From: Candidatus Pelagibacter sp. HIMB1321
GTDB lineage: Bacteria; Pseudomonadota; Alphaproteobacteria; Pelagibacterales; Pelagibacteraceae
Length of the DNA: 64,000 bases
Assembly (NCBI RefSeq): GCF_900177485.1
Contig: NZ_LT840186.1
Location: 124,001 to 188,000, forward strand
Reading direction: 5' to 3'
Shown: one piece after another, positions 26,447 through 36,250 of the stretch
Numbering within the stretch: the stretch's first letter is position 1
Layout: each line of letters opens with the position of its first letter
Notes under the pieces: model-generated
The model's input: the letters and a program-made list of their open reading frames with translations, nothing else
What the model was told of the DNA's origin: nothing
Databases searched by the model: none
Translations under genes and position numbers: made by a program

Positions 26447-27226
26447 ATGCTTAATCCTAAAATTGAAAATCTTATTAAGAAAAAATCTAAATCAAAGATT
26501 GTTTGTCTTACAGCTTATTCAAAAAACATTGCTAAGAATATTGATCCTTATACTGACTTAATTTTAGTAGGAGACTCATTAGGGTCTGTTTTGTATGAGT
26601 TTAATACAACAAGGTTAGTCACACTTGATATGATGATCAATCATTCAAAAAGTGTAAAACAAGGGATTACAAAAAGTTTAATGGTCGTTGATATGCCGTA
26701 TCAGACTTATAGAAATAAATCTGAAGCTTTAAAGAATGCTAAAAAAATAGCTAAGGACACAAAATGTGATGCGGTCAAATTAGAGGGTGGTACTAAAATT
26801 ATACCAATAATAAAATATTTAATCCAAAATAATATTAATGTGATGGGTCATATAGGAATTTTACCTCAATCAGTAAAAGGGAAGTTTAAAGTTAAAGGAA
26901 AAAATTTGAGAGAGCAAAATCAACTTATGAAAGATGCAAAAGCTCTTGAGCAAGTAGGTGTTTTTTCAATAGTTCTTGAGGGTGTTAAAAGTGCTGTAGC
27001 AAAGAAAATCACATCAAATATTAAAATCCCCACAATTGGTATAGGAGCTTCTAATGATTGCGATGGTCAAGTTCTTGTAACAGATGATCTTTTGGGATTA
27101 ACTAATTCAAATATCAAATTTGTAAAAAGATATGCTGATCTTGGAAAATCAATACAGTCAGCAGTAAAAAGTTTTAGAAAAGAAGTAATCGCTAAAAAAT
27201 TTCCTAGTAAAAAATATTCTTACTAA
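26447..27226 (+). CDS. panB: 3-methyl-2-oxobutanoate hydroxymethyltransferase
   Basis: A 259-residue TIM-barrel enzyme for pantothenate (CoA) synthesis. It transfers a hydroxymethyl group from methylene-tetrahydrofolate to 2-oxoisovalerate. LVGDSLGSVLYEFNTTRLVTLDMM (metal and substrate site), VVDMPYQTY, AVKLEGG and GHIGILPQS are signature stretches. No panC or panD is encoded next to it. Its use of one-carbon folate ties it to the glycine cleavage genes functionally. The end overlaps the converging terC-like gene by four bases. Confidence 0.95.
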   Translation: MLNPKIENLIKKKSKSKIVCLTAYSKNIAKNIDPYTDLILVGDSLGSVLYEFNTTRLVTLDMMINHSKSVKQGITKSLMVVDMPYQTYRNKSEALKNAKKIAKDTKCDAVKLEGGTKIIPIIKYLIQNNINVMGHIGILPQSVKGKFKVKGKNLREQNQLMKDAKALEQVGVFSIVLEGVKSAVAKKITSNIKIPTIGIGASNDCDGQVLVTDDLLGLTNSNIKFVKRYADLGKSIQSAVKSFRKEVIAKKFPSKKYSY

Positions 27227-27834
27227 AAAAACTTTTTAAAGCTCTCATTAATTGAGATGATGTCTAGATCATCTAGTCCACCAATTATTAGCTGTAATGC
27301 CACAACTAAAATTGCAATTAAACCAAGATAACCTATCCATTTATAATTTTGAATTTGTTTAGCAAAAAATCTTGCTAACGTTCCAACTAATACGACAGAT
27401 AGAAATAATCCGAACATTAAAAGATTAATATTATTTTTTGCAGCACCTGCTACAGCTATTACATTATCAAAACTAAGTGTTAAATCAGCAAATAGAACTT
27501 TATACACTCCTTGAATATAAGATGGTTCTTTAGATACTTTTGTTGGAGATTTAATTTTTTTTGTTTCAAATAAATCTCTTCTTAAATCATTAACAATCCA
27601 AACTAAAAGCAAGCCACCAAATATCTTTATATAAGCAAATCCAAATAAATAAGATGCGAAAACTGCAAAAACGATCCTAAAAACCAATGCACCCAAAAGT
27701 CCCCACATAATAATTTGATATCTGTGTTTTGGTGCAAAATTTGCAGCAATCATTCCAATAATGATTGCGTTATCGGCAGACATTATAACGTTAATGATAA
27801 TTATTTGGGATAGTATGAAATAGTCTTCGAACAA
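27223..27834 (-). CDS. TerC/YjbE-family integral membrane protein
   Basis: A 203-residue protein with about six or seven hydrophobic segments. The paired acidic motifs of the TerC family are present: MSADNAIIIGM in the first helix region and LTLSFDNVIAVAGA in the second half. Family members are tied to metal handling, including manganese export in several bacteria, and to tellurium resistance in plasmids. No manganese riboswitch was seen upstream in the 60-base gap. The metal is not known. Confidence 0.85.
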   Translation of the reverse strand: MFEDYFILSQIIIINVIMSADNAIIIGMIAANFAPKHRYQIIMWGLLGALVFRIVFAVFASYLFGFAYIKIFGGLLLVWIVNDLRRDLFETKKIKSPTKVSKEPSYIQGVYKVLFADLTLSFDNVIAVAGAAKNNINLLMFGLFLSVVLVGTLARFFAKQIQNYKWIGYLGLIAILVVALQLIIGGLDDLDIISINESFKKFF

Positions 27835-27894
27835 GATTTTTTTATATTATATATAAATTTTTATTATTCAATATGTTGAGATTGTAGAGCGTAG

Positions 27895-28395
27895 TTAGTA
27901 TTTAGATTTTTTTGTGCCTTCGATAATTTCTTTAAGTTCTTGAAATTCCTCACAATTACAATTTTTTAAAACATCTAATCTTTCTTTTGCAAGATCCATC
28001 CTATTAGTCACAACGTAAAGCTCTCCTAAATATTCGTTTATGCCATTATGTTTTGGTTCAATAGCTAATCCTTGCAGATAATATTCTTCACCTAAATTGT
28101 AATCACCAAGCTTTCTAGTTGTAAATCCTAAATAATTTAATGTATCAGCATTATTAGGTTTTTTTTCATTAGATTTTATCAGAAGTTTTTGAGCTTTTCT
28201 GTATTGTTTTTCAGCCTTTTTTTGTTTCCCAACTTCTTCAAATTTCTTAGCTTTATTAACGTAAGAAACTGCTTGTTCATAATTAGATTTTTTAATTGTA
28301 GTTGAACTATTTGAGCTATCGTTAGAAGAACTACCAGCACTATATGCATTGAAGTTTAGCAATATAAAAATAATAATAATAAGAATTTTTTTCAT
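27895..28395 (-). CDS. exported TPR-repeat protein
   Basis: A 166-residue protein with a signal peptide ending near AYSA (residue 20), a Ser/Asn-rich linker, then TPR-like units (QAVSYVNKAKKFEEVGKQKKAEKQYRKA; ADTLNYLGFTTRKLGDYNLGEEYYLQGLAI). It is likely periplasmic and involved in protein contacts. It lies two bases after the pxpA stop on the same strand, so it is probably transcribed with pxpA. No precise function is visible. Confidence 0.7.
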   Translation of the reverse strand: MKKILIIIIFILLNFNAYSAGSSSNDSSNSSTTIKKSNYEQAVSYVNKAKKFEEVGKQKKAEKQYRKAQKLLIKSNEKKPNNADTLNYLGFTTRKLGDYNLGEEYYLQGLAIEPKHNGINEYLGELYVVTNRMDLAKERLDVLKNCNCEEFQELKEIIEGTKKSKY

Positions 28396-28397
28396 GA

Positions 28398-29171
28398 TTA
28401 ATTAAATTTACTCATACTACTTAATGACTTTAAAACAAGACCATTTTCTTTTAAATTTTCTTTTATAGATCTTGCTGTTGCTAAAGAACTTATATTATCT
28501 CCATGAATACAAACAGAGTCGATCTCACAAGGTATTTTTTTTCCACTATAACAATTCAATGCTTGATTTTGAACCATAGTTAGAACATGTTTTTTAGCTT
28601 CTTCTGGATCTGTAATTAATGCGTGAGGCTTTTTTCTAGAAACTAAGTTTCCATCATCTTCATAACTACGATCAGCGAAAATTTCACACGCTATTTTCAT
28701 ATTCAACTTTTTAGCTGCAATTTCCATTTTTGAACCTGTTGGCACTAAATATATTAAATCTTTATTTATTGAGTAAATAGTTTTTGCAAGTATGTTTGCT
28801 AAATTAATATCCTCACAAGCCATATTATTCAATGCCCCATGTGGTTTGATATGAGTCACATTTTCATCATGATCTGACGCAATTTTTTGAAGTATTTCAT
28901 ACTGATCAATAATTAATTTTTTAATTTCCCCTTCTGATAAATTTATTCTGGATCTTCCAAAGTTTTCCGGATCATTGAAAGATGGGTGAGCTCCTATACT
29001 TACACCATTTTTTTTTGAAATTTGAATTACTTCATTCATTGTTTGTTCATCACCAGCATGATAACCGCAAGCTACATTTGCTGAATTTACAATTTCTAGT
29101 AAATCTGGATCATATTTATTTGAATGATGTTTTGATTTTTCACCGAGATCGCAATTTATATTAATTTCCAT
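28398..29171 (-). CDS. pxpA: 5-oxoprolinase subunit A (LamB/YcsF family)
   Basis: A 257-residue protein with the LamB/YcsF signature: NINCDLGE at the start, SANVACGYHAGDEQTM near residue 31, HIKPHGALNNMA near residue 107, EIFADRSYEDDGNLVSR and CIHGDN close to the end. With PxpB and PxpC it opens the 5-oxoproline ring using ATP to give glutamate. The gene is transcribed away from pxpBC; the two starts are 25 bases apart, a split arrangement instead of the common pxpBCA operon. Confidence 0.93.
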   Translation of the reverse strand: MEININCDLGEKSKHHSNKYDPDLLEIVNSANVACGYHAGDEQTMNEVIQISKKNGVSIGAHPSFNDPENFGRSRINLSEGEIKKLIIDQYEILQKIASDHDENVTHIKPHGALNNMACEDINLANILAKTIYSINKDLIYLVPTGSKMEIAAKKLNMKIACEIFADRSYEDDGNLVSRKKPHALITDPEEAKKHVLTMVQNQALNCYSGKKIPCEIDSVCIHGDNISSLATARSIKENLKENGLVLKSLSSMSKFN

Positions 29172-29196
29172 AATAATATAATATTAATATCATAAA

Positions 29197-29880
29197 ATGA
29201 TTAAAAATATAACATACTTAGGTGACGCTGCTTTATATTGTGATTTTGGTTCTGAAATTAGCAAACAGGTAAATCAAAATGTTATAAAATATTTTTATGA
29301 GTTGAATAAAAAAATTGAATCAAAAGAAATAGAAGGAATTTTAAATTTAACCCCATCATACAATAAGTTGATTATTGGAATTGATCTTGAGAAGACTAAT
29401 TATAAAACTATTAAAGAAAAAGTATTAGATCTAAAAGTTTCAAATTTAATTAATCAGAATACGAAAAAAATTGAAATTCCAATATGTACTGAAGAAGGAG
29501 TAAGTTTAGATTTTCAGAGATTAGAAAGCATTACAAAAAAAAATAAAAATGAAATTTTAAAATCTTTTTTTAATAAAGATTATTATTGTTATATGACTGG
29601 ATTTATAGCAGGTATGCCATTTTTAGGAGATTTAGATATCTCTATACAGTGCAATAGGTTGGGAACACCAAGATTAAGCGTTCCAAAAGGAGCAGTGGGT
29701 ATTACTGAGCAATTTGCAAATATTTATACATTTCCAAGCCCAGGGGGTTGGAATATTATTGGTCAAACACCACTAAAAATATTTGATAAAGAGAATAAAA
29801 AAAGTCCAAATTTTATAAACCCTGGTGACACTATTGTATTTTACCAAATATCTAAAAATGAATTTGAAAATTGGAAATAA
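29197..29880 (+). CDS. pxpB: 5-oxoprolinase subunit B (KipI-like)
   Basis: A 227-residue protein related to Bacillus KipI. Its C-terminal half carries YCYMTGFIAGMPFLGDLD, RLSVPKGAVGI and FPSPGGWNIIGQTP, which are hallmarks of the allophanate hydrolase subunit 1 family. It forms a complex with PxpC and works with PxpA in ATP-driven 5-oxoproline hydrolysis. Its stop directly abuts the pxpC start, which fits a tight pair. Confidence 0.92.
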   Translation: MIKNITYLGDAALYCDFGSEISKQVNQNVIKYFYELNKKIESKEIEGILNLTPSYNKLIIGIDLEKTNYKTIKEKVLDLKVSNLINQNTKKIEIPICTEEGVSLDFQRLESITKKNKNEILKSFFNKDYYCYMTGFIAGMPFLGDLDISIQCNRLGTPRLSVPKGAVGITEQFANIYTFPSPGGWNIIGQTPLKIFDKENKKSPNFINPGDTIVFYQISKNEFENWK

Positions 29881-30834
29881 ATGTATTTTGAGGTTTTAAG
29901 AGCAGGCATTAATACAACTATCCAAGATGAAGGAAGAAAAAACCTTTATCATATTGGCGTTACTTCTAGTGGTGCAATTGATAGGAAAAATTATAGATTA
30001 TCAAATATCATTTTAAAAAATGAAATAAATGATCCAGCTATCGAATTTGCTTTTCAAGGTCCGCACCTCAAAATAAAAAATGGAAGATGTTTTATTTGTA
30101 TTACAGGAAGTGTTGATTTTGAGATAATTAAAAATAGTGGAGTAATAGAAAAGGGCTATTGTTATAAAATTTATAATTTAGAAGAAGAAGATGAAATAGA
30201 TATAAGATCAACTAAATCATCAGTATATGGATATTTGAATGTAAAAAATGGTTTCAAATTTGAAAAAGTTTGGGGCAGCTACTCTGTTAATACAAAAGCG
30301 AATATTGGTCCTAACGAAGGCAAGAAATTTTCAACAAACCAAAAAATTTATTTAAACAAATATTTAGACAAAGATCCCAAAATTATTCAATTAAGATATT
30401 CAAATACCAAAATGAAAAAAGTTAGAATTATAAAAGGTACAAACTTTGATTATTTCTCCGATAAAGCAAAAAAAATTTTTTTTTCAGAACCATTTATAAT
30501 TTCAAACGAAATTGACCGAATGGGTATAAGATTAAAAGGACCTAATTTAGAAAATATCGTGAGTTCTAATATAAAATCTGAGGGATTAGTTAAAGGTACT
30601 ATACAAGTCACATCAGACGGAAATCCTATTATAATGCTTGCTGACCATGGTAGTATTGGAGGATATCCTAAAATTGGAACTGTTATATCTGCTGATTTAG
30701 ATGGCCTAGCTCAATTAACTCCTCATTCAGAAGTTTATTTTGAAGAAGTAAGTCTTGAAGAAGCAGAGGAACTATATAAGAACCAATTAAAAGAATTAAA
30801 CAAATATTTTAATACAATTAATGAATTTAATTAA
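29881..30834 (+). CDS. pxpC: 5-oxoprolinase subunit C (KipA-like)
   Basis: A 317-residue protein of the allophanate hydrolase subunit 2 (KipA) family. EVLRAGINTTIQDEGR at the start, the GAIDRKNYRLSN stretch, EIDRMGIRLKGP and the C-terminal ADHGSIGGYPKIGTVI are diagnostic. It partners PxpB. The last 14 bases overlap the start of the DMT exporter gene, so transport and 5-oxoproline use may be linked. Confidence 0.92.
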   Translation: MYFEVLRAGINTTIQDEGRKNLYHIGVTSSGAIDRKNYRLSNIILKNEINDPAIEFAFQGPHLKIKNGRCFICITGSVDFEIIKNSGVIEKGYCYKIYNLEEEDEIDIRSTKSSVYGYLNVKNGFKFEKVWGSYSVNTKANIGPNEGKKFSTNQKIYLNKYLDKDPKIIQLRYSNTKMKKVRIIKGTNFDYFSDKAKKIFFSEPFIISNEIDRMGIRLKGPNLENIVSSNIKSEGLVKGTIQVTSDGNPIIMLADHGSIGGYPKIGTVISADLDGLAQLTPHSEVYFEEVSLEEAEELYKNQLKELNKYFNTINEFN

Positions 30835-31702
30835 AAATCTTCCAGGACCTTTACTTGTATTTCTTGGAGCTTGCAGTCTAAGTTTTGGTGGATTAATTGT
30901 TAAATCTTTTGAGGGCGCAACCTTATGGCAGATTCTTTTTTGGCGAACTGTATTCTTTTTATTAGTAATTAGCCTCTATTTAATAATTACTTATAAGAAA
31001 AAATTTTTAAAATCATTTTATGATTCTGGTATCCCAGGTTTTTTAGGTGGATTTGTTTTGTCATTTGGTTTTTGTGGATATGTATTCGCGATGTATAATA
31101 CTACAGTAGCTAATGCTAATTTCATTATACAAACTCAAACAATATTTTTAGCAATTTTTGGATATTTTTTTTTAAAAGAAAAAATTTCTAACATAACTTT
31201 AGCTTCAATCATTTTAGCAATTTCAGGTATTCTTCTAATGGTAGGTAGTTCTTTGTCACCGGGTCAGATGACAGGAAATATAGCTGCTTTTTTAATGCCT
31301 ATTTCTTTTGCGGTATTAATTTTAGTTGTAAGAAAATACCCAAATGTAGATATGGTTCCAGCTCAGTTTATTGCAGGAATATTTGCCTTACTGATAGGAT
31401 TTTTAATGTCAGAAAAAATTTTAATTTCTAGACATGATATTTTCTTAGGATTTTTAGCAGGCTTTATTCAATTAGGATTTGGTTTTATTTTAATTACAAT
31501 TGGTGCTCAAAGAACACCCTCAGCTATGGTTGGAATCATTATGTTAACTGAAGCTGTTTTAGGTCCAATATGGGCATGGTTGTTTGTTAATGAGCAACCA
31601 CCATTTATTGTATTAATTGGAGGTTCAATCGTAATATTCGCAGTATTATTGCAGTTTTACAATTTATACGCTGCAGACAAAAAGCAGATTAATACCAATT
31701 GA
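30821..31702 (+). CDS. EamA/DMT-superfamily transporter
   Basis: A 293-residue inner-membrane protein with ten predicted hydrophobic segments in two EamA repeats. The first repeat ends with QTQTIFLAIFGYFFLKEKIS and the second with MLTEAVLGPIWAWLFVNEQP, the usual repeat closures. The family exports or imports metabolites such as amino acids. The overlap with pxpC suggests a substrate near pyroglutamate or glutamate, but this is inference. The gene stops just before the glycine riboswitch promoter. Confidence 0.85.
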   Translation: MNLIKNLPGPLLVFLGACSLSFGGLIVKSFEGATLWQILFWRTVFFLLVISLYLIITYKKKFLKSFYDSGIPGFLGGFVLSFGFCGYVFAMYNTTVANANFIIQTQTIFLAIFGYFFLKEKISNITLASIILAISGILLMVGSSLSPGQMTGNIAAFLMPISFAVLILVVRKYPNVDMVPAQFIAGIFALLIGFLMSEKILISRHDIFLGFLAGFIQLGFGFILITIGAQRTPSAMVGIIMLTEAVLGPIWAWLFVNEQPPFIVLIGGSIVIFAVLLQFYNLYAADKKQINTN

Positions 31703-31725
31703 CATTACTACTATATTAATAGAAT
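31699..31725 (+). promoter_or_regulatory. candidate promoter for the glycine riboswitch-gcv operon
   Basis: A perfect TTGACA (31699-31704) overlaps the stop codon of the upstream transporter gene. TAGAAT (31720-31725) stands as a -10 candidate with a 15-base spacer, slightly shorter than ideal. Transcription would start around 31732, just before the first aptamer, which supports the assignment. Confidence 0.45.
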
Positions 31726-31734
31726 ATTTTAATA

Positions 31735-31880
31735 CGGGAGAGACTACAGACTATCGTAGCGCCGAAGGAGCAACCGCCCAGGAATCTCTCAGGCAAAAAG
31801 GACCGTAACATATTAACTCTGGAAAGAGATTAAGTTCTCGCCGAAGGAGCAAAACTCTCAGGCAAATATACAGATGGGTG
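31735..31880 (+). promoter_or_regulatory. tandem glycine riboswitch
   Basis: Two aptamers stand side by side ahead of gcvT. The first runs from GGGAGAGAC (31736) through GCGCCGAAGGAGCAA and CTCTCAGGCAAAAGGACCG (about 31786-31804). The second begins about 31816 with CTCTGGAAAGAG and contains TCGCCGAAGGAGCAAAAC and CTCTCAGGCAAA, ending with CAGATGGG near 31877. These are the conserved core sequences of the glycine riboswitch. No terminator hairpin with a T tract lies between the second aptamer and the ATG (about 15 bases), so control probably acts at translation or by another route. A glycine riboswitch at this operon is known in SAR11. Confidence 0.95.
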
Positions 31881-31892
31881 TTTTGAGTTAAT

Positions 31893-32996
31893 ATGGATAT
31901 AAAAAAAACATCGCTTCACAAACTTCACCAACAACACAACGCAAAGTTTGTTGAATTTGCAGGTTATGAAATGCCAATCCAATATAAAGAGGGCATTGTT
32001 GAAGAGCATAAGTTTACAAGAAACCATTGTGGTATTTTCGATGTATCTCATATGGGCCAACTATATATTTACGGTGACCATCAATTATTAGAAGATTTAG
32101 AGAAAATTTTTCCAATAGATTTAAAAAATCTAAAAGTAAACCACTCAAAATACAGCTTTTTAATGAATGCTGATGCTGGCATTCACGATGATTTGATTGT
32201 CACTAAAATAGAGGGTGGAGTAATAATTATTCTTAATGCTGCTTGTAAAGATACTGACTTTGAAATTTTGCAAAAAACTTTAGGTGGTAAATATAAGATG
32301 GTGTTAGATGATGAAAAATCATTAATAGCTATTCAGGGACCTCAATCCTCAAAAATTTTAGAAGAATTAATTCCTGGAGTAAATGACTTATCTTTTATGT
32401 CTGGTAATTGGTTTGAATTTTTAGGTTCAAAGACATTTATCACAAGATCTGGTTATACAGGTGAAGATGGATTTGAAATTTCATTAGATAATAGCAAAAT
32501 AGAACAACTTACTAATAATCTAATTGAAAAAGGTGCAAAATTAATTGGACTTGGTGCAAGAGACACTCTTAGATTAGAAGCAGGGTTATGTTTATACGGT
32601 CATGAATTAGATATTCATAAAACACCAATAGAAGCTAATTTAAAGTGGGCAATCTCAAAAAAAAGAATTGAAGACAAAAACTTTTTAGGAAGCGAAAAAA
32701 TTTTAACCCAAATTAATGAAGGTGTTCAAAATATCAGAGTTGGGATTAAACCTGAGGGAAGAATTATTGCTCGTGAAAAAACAAAAATTTTTAACAAAGA
32801 AGATAATTTAGTTGGTGAAGTTACAAGTGGTACATTTGGTCCAAGTGTAAATGGTCCAGTTGCAATGGGTTACATAAACAAAGAATTTTCAAAAAAAGAT
32901 ACAAAAATTTTTCTTGAGGTGAGGGGAAAAAAGTATCCTGCAAATATTTGTGGGTTGCCATTTTATAAAAAAAGCTATGTGAAAGGAGTGAACTAA
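31893..32996 (+). CDS. gcvT: glycine cleavage system T protein (aminomethyltransferase)
   Basis: A 367-residue folate enzyme that takes the aminomethyl group from H-protein and releases ammonia and 5,10-methylene-tetrahydrofolate. [22 protein letters not shown], the catalytic Asp region [21 protein letters not shown] and [21 protein letters not shown] are the T-protein marks, and the C-terminal barrel domain ends near [20 protein letters not shown]. It is the first gene after the riboswitch, followed by gcvH with a one-base overlap. Confidence 0.96.
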   Translation: MDIKKTSLHKLHQQHNAKFVEFAGYEMPIQYKEGIVEEHKFTRNHCGIFDVSHMGQLYIYGDHQLLEDLEKIFPIDLKNLKVNHSKYSFLMNADAGIHDDLIVTKIEGGVIIILNAACKDTDFEILQKTLGGKYKMVLDDEKSLIAIQGPQSSKILEELIPGVNDLSFMSGNWFEFLGSKTFITRSGYTGEDGFEISLDNSKIEQLTNNLIEKGAKLIGLGARDTLRLEAGLCLYGHELDIHKTPIEANLKWAISKKRIEDKNFLGSEKILTQINEGVQNIRVGIKPEGRIIAREKTKIFNKEDNLVGEVTSGTFGPSVNGPVAMGYINKEFSKKDTKIFLEVRGKKYPANICGLPFYKKSYVKGVN

Positions 32997-33376
32997 TGAG
33001 TGAAGTTAAATATTCAAAAGAACATGAGTGGATTAAATTAGATGGAGAAGTTGCAACTATCGGGATTACTCAACATGCAACAGAAATGTTAGGTGATATT
33101 GTTTTTGTTGAACTTCCTGAAGTTGGTTCTTCTGTTGAAAAAGATGGCAATGCTGGTGTAGTAGAGTCTACTAAAGCAGCAAGTGATGTGTATACACCTG
33201 TATCTGGAGAAGTGGTTGAAAACAATCAAGCTATTGTTGATGATCCTGGAAAAGTAAACTCAGATCCAGAAAATGATGCATGGTTTTTTAAATTAAAAAT
33301 AAAAGATAAAGCAGAGTTAGACTCGTTAATGAACAAAGACGAGTATGATAAATTTGCAAAGGAAAGTGGTAATTAA
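32996..33376 (+). CDS. gcvH: glycine cleavage system H protein
   Basis: A 126-residue lipoyl carrier. [21 protein letters not shown] starts the domain, and the lipoylated lysine lies in [19 protein letters not shown] near residue 61. It shuttles the aminomethyl group between P, T and L proteins. It overlaps gcvT by one base and is followed by gcvP after one base. The L protein (dihydrolipoyl dehydrogenase) is not in this window. Confidence 0.97.
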   Translation: MSEVKYSKEHEWIKLDGEVATIGITQHATEMLGDIVFVELPEVGSSVEKDGNAGVVESTKAASDVYTPVSGEVVENNQAIVDDPGKVNSDPENDAWFFKLKIKDKAELDSLMNKDEYDKFAKESGN

Positions 33377-33377
33377 T

Positions 33378-36236
33378 ATGCTTAAAAGTTCTCAAAGAGA
33401 TTTTATAAGAAGACACATTGGTCCATCAGAGGAAGATCAAAATAAAATGTTAAGTGAACTTGGTTTTAAATCATTAGATGATTTGATTTCAAAAACAGTT
33501 CCTGAAAATATTTTATTGAAAGAGGAGCTAGAAATTGGTGAACCAAATTCTGAGTATGAAGCTTTGAGAAAATTAAAAGCTATTTCAAAAAAAAATAAGA
33601 TTTACTCTAATTTTATTGGAATGGGTTACTACGGAACTTTCACTCCATATGTAATTTTAAGAAATATTTTAGAAAATCCAGGTTGGTATACATCGTATAC
33701 TCCATATCAGCCTGAGGTTGCACAAGGTAGATTGGAAATGTTGTTAAATTTCCAACAGATGATTTGTGATTTTACAGGCATGGATATTTCTAATGCTTCA
33801 TTATTAGACGAAGGAACAGCTGCTGCAGAGGCGGTTGGACTTAGTTATAGATTATGTAAAAACGACTCTAATATTGTTTTTGTTTCAAAAGATTGTCATC
33901 CACAAACTATTGATGTCATTAAAACAAGAGCAGAACCATTAGGATTAACAGTTGTTGTTGGTGATGAAAATTCAGAAATAAAAGAAGATATTGTTTGTGG
34001 AATTTTACAATACCCAGGAACACTAGGAGATATCAAAGACCCAAGTGAAGCAATAAGTAAAATTCACAAAAATAATGGAAAAGCTGTACTAGTTTGTGAT
34101 TTATTAGCTTTAGCTAAACTGAAAACTCCAGCTGAGCTAGGAGCTGATATTGCTGTTGGAAGTTCACAAAGATTTGGAATTCCAATGGGATATGGTGGAC
34201 CTCATGCAGGTTTCTTTGCAACAAAGGATGAATTTAAGAGATCAATGCCTGGAAGAATTATTGGTGTCTCTGTTGATAGACATGGCAATAAAGCTTACAG
34301 ACTTTCACTTCAAACAAGAGAGCAACATATAAGAAGAGATAAAGCGACAAGTAATATTTGTACAGCTCAAGCATTGCTTGCAATTGTGTCAGCTGCTTAT
34401 GCTGTTTACCATGGGCCAGAGGGAATTAAAAAGATTGCTGAAAATACATCTCAGTTAGCAAAAAACTTTGCTGATAAGATTAAACAATCTGGTTATGAAA
34501 TTTATTCAGATCATTTCTTTGATACAATTACTATTAAAACATTAGATAAAACTGAATCAATTTATCAAAATGCTCTCTCTCAAAATGTAAATATCAGAAA
34601 AGTAAATTCTGAAATGCTGTCAGTTGCATTTGATGAGAGAAAAAATGTTTATCGTGCAAATCAATTATTAAAGATCTTTAATTGTTCAGAAACAATCAAA
34701 GATAAGATGAATGAAAATTTATCTAACTTACCAAAAAATTTATTAAGATCTTCATCTTATTTAACTCATCCTGTTTTCAATAGTTATCATTCAGAAACAG
34801 AAATGTTGAGATATTTAAAGAAATTAGAAGATGCAGACATTGCATTAAATAGATCAATGATTGCTTTAGGTTCATGTACAATGAAACTAAATGCAGTTGC
34901 TGAAATGATCCCAGTTACTTGGAGAGAATTTTCAGAACCCCATCCATTTGCACCTGTTGAGCAAATGGAAGGATATAGAACTCTTTTCACAGACTTAAAA
35001 AATTGGTTAAGATCTGTTACTGGATTTTCTGGTGTATCTTTACAACCTAATGCTGGTGCTCAAGGTGAGTTTGCTGGTTTAATGGTAATTAAAAAATACC
35101 ACGAACAAAATGGTGAAACGAATAGAAATGTTTGTCTTATACCAAGTTCAGCCCATGGCACAAATCCTGCAAGTGCACAAATGGTTGGCATGAAGGTTGT
35201 AGTTATTAAATGTGATGAACATGGAAATGTTGACATTGATGACTTAAAAGAAAAAGCAGAAACTCACAAAGATAACCTTGCTGCATTGATGGTAACTTAT
35301 CCTTCAACCCATGGTGTGTTTGAAGAAAAAATTACTGAAATATGTGAATTGATTCATAACAATGGTGGTCAAGTTTATATGGACGGCGCAAACTTAAATG
35401 CGTTAGTAGGTGTTGCAAAACCAGGTAAATTTGGTCCTGATGTTTGTCATATTAATTTGCATAAAACTTTTTGTATTCCACATGGTGGCGGTGGGCCAGG
35501 TATGGGTCCAATTGCATGCAAAAGACATTTAGAAAAATATTTGCCTAAACATTCTGTTATTAAAGATTGTGGACCTGTAACTGGTATGGGCGCGGTGTCA
35601 GCTGCACCTTGGGGTAGTTCAAGTATTTTATCTATTTCTTGGATGTATATTAAAATGATGGGATCAGAAGGACTTAAAAAAGCTTCACAAGTTGCGATAT
35701 TAAACGCTAATTACTTAGCTCATAAGCTTAAGGATGCATTTCCAATTTTATATAAAGGGAAAAACGGAAATGTTGCCCATGAATGTATTATTGATATTAG
35801 AAAGATTAAGTCTGAAACTGGCATCACAGAAGAAGATATAGCTAAAAGACTGATCGATTTTGGTTTCCATGCACCAACGATGTCTTGGCCTGTAGCTGGT
35901 ACAATGATGATTGAACCGACCGAAAGTGAAGGCTTAGATGAAATCAATCGTTTCTGTAATACTTTGATAACAATTAAAAATGAGATTGATAAAATTCAAT
36001 CTGGTCAATTTGATAAAATTGATAACCCAATTAAAAATGCACCTCATACGCATGTTGAAGTGGCTGCAAATAAATGGGATCATAAATATGAAAGAGAAGA
36101 GGCGGCATATCCAACAGAAATTTTAAAATCAACTAAATATTGGCCACCGGTTGCAAGAGTAGACAATGTTTATGGTGATAAAAATTTATTCTGTACATGT
36201 CCATCTATAGATGAGTATAAAGATACCGCAGCATAA
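33378..36236 (+). CDS. gcvP: glycine dehydrogenase (decarboxylating), P protein
   Basis: A long PLP enzyme of the fused GcvPA-GcvPB type, 952 residues when started at the ATG one base after the gcvH stop. An in-frame start 33 bases upstream inside gcvH is less likely because the family begins with SSQRDFIRRHIGPSEEDQ. The PLP lysine lies in INLHKTFCIPHGGGGPGMGP, and ALGSCTMKLNA and SSAHGTNPASAQM are conserved. It decarboxylates glycine and loads H protein. As the last member of the riboswitch operon it should be induced by glycine. Confidence 0.97.
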   Translation: MLKSSQRDFIRRHIGPSEEDQNKMLSELGFKSLDDLISKTVPENILLKEELEIGEPNSEYEALRKLKAISKKNKIYSNFIGMGYYGTFTPYVILRNILENPGWYTSYTPYQPEVAQGRLEMLLNFQQMICDFTGMDISNASLLDEGTAAAEAVGLSYRLCKNDSNIVFVSKDCHPQTIDVIKTRAEPLGLTVVVGDENSEIKEDIVCGILQYPGTLGDIKDPSEAISKIHKNNGKAVLVCDLLALAKLKTPAELGADIAVGSSQRFGIPMGYGGPHAGFFATKDEFKRSMPGRIIGVSVDRHGNKAYRLSLQTREQHIRRDKATSNICTAQALLAIVSAAYAVYHGPEGIKKIAENTSQLAKNFADKIKQSGYEIYSDHFFDTITIKTLDKTESIYQNALSQNVNIRKVNSEMLSVAFDERKNVYRANQLLKIFNCSETIKDKMNENLSNLPKNLLRSSSYLTHPVFNSYHSETEMLRYLKKLEDADIALNRSMIALGSCTMKLNAVAEMIPVTWREFSEPHPFAPVEQMEGYRTLFTDLKNWLRSVTGFSGVSLQPNAGAQGEFAGLMVIKKYHEQNGETNRNVCLIPSSAHGTNPASAQMVGMKVVVIKCDEHGNVDIDDLKEKAETHKDNLAALMVTYPSTHGVFEEKITEICELIHNNGGQVYMDGANLNALVGVAKPGKFGPDVCHINLHKTFCIPHGGGGPGMGPIACKRHLEKYLPKHSVIKDCGPVTGMGAVSAAPWGSSSILSISWMYIKMMGSEGLKKASQVAILNANYLAHKLKDAFPILYKGKNGNVAHECIIDIRKIKSETGITEEDIAKRLIDFGFHAPTMSWPVAGTMMIEPTESEGLDEINRFCNTLITIKNEIDKIQSGQFDKIDNPIKNAPHTHVEVAANKWDHKYEREEAAYPTEILKSTKYWPPVARVDNVYGDKNLFCTCPSIDEYKDTAA

Positions 36237-36250
36237 AGGTATTTTTATAA

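Noticed and set aside
33345..33377. Earlier start of gcvP inside gcvH
   Set aside because: The added residues do not fit the conserved P-protein start; the ATG at 33378 does.
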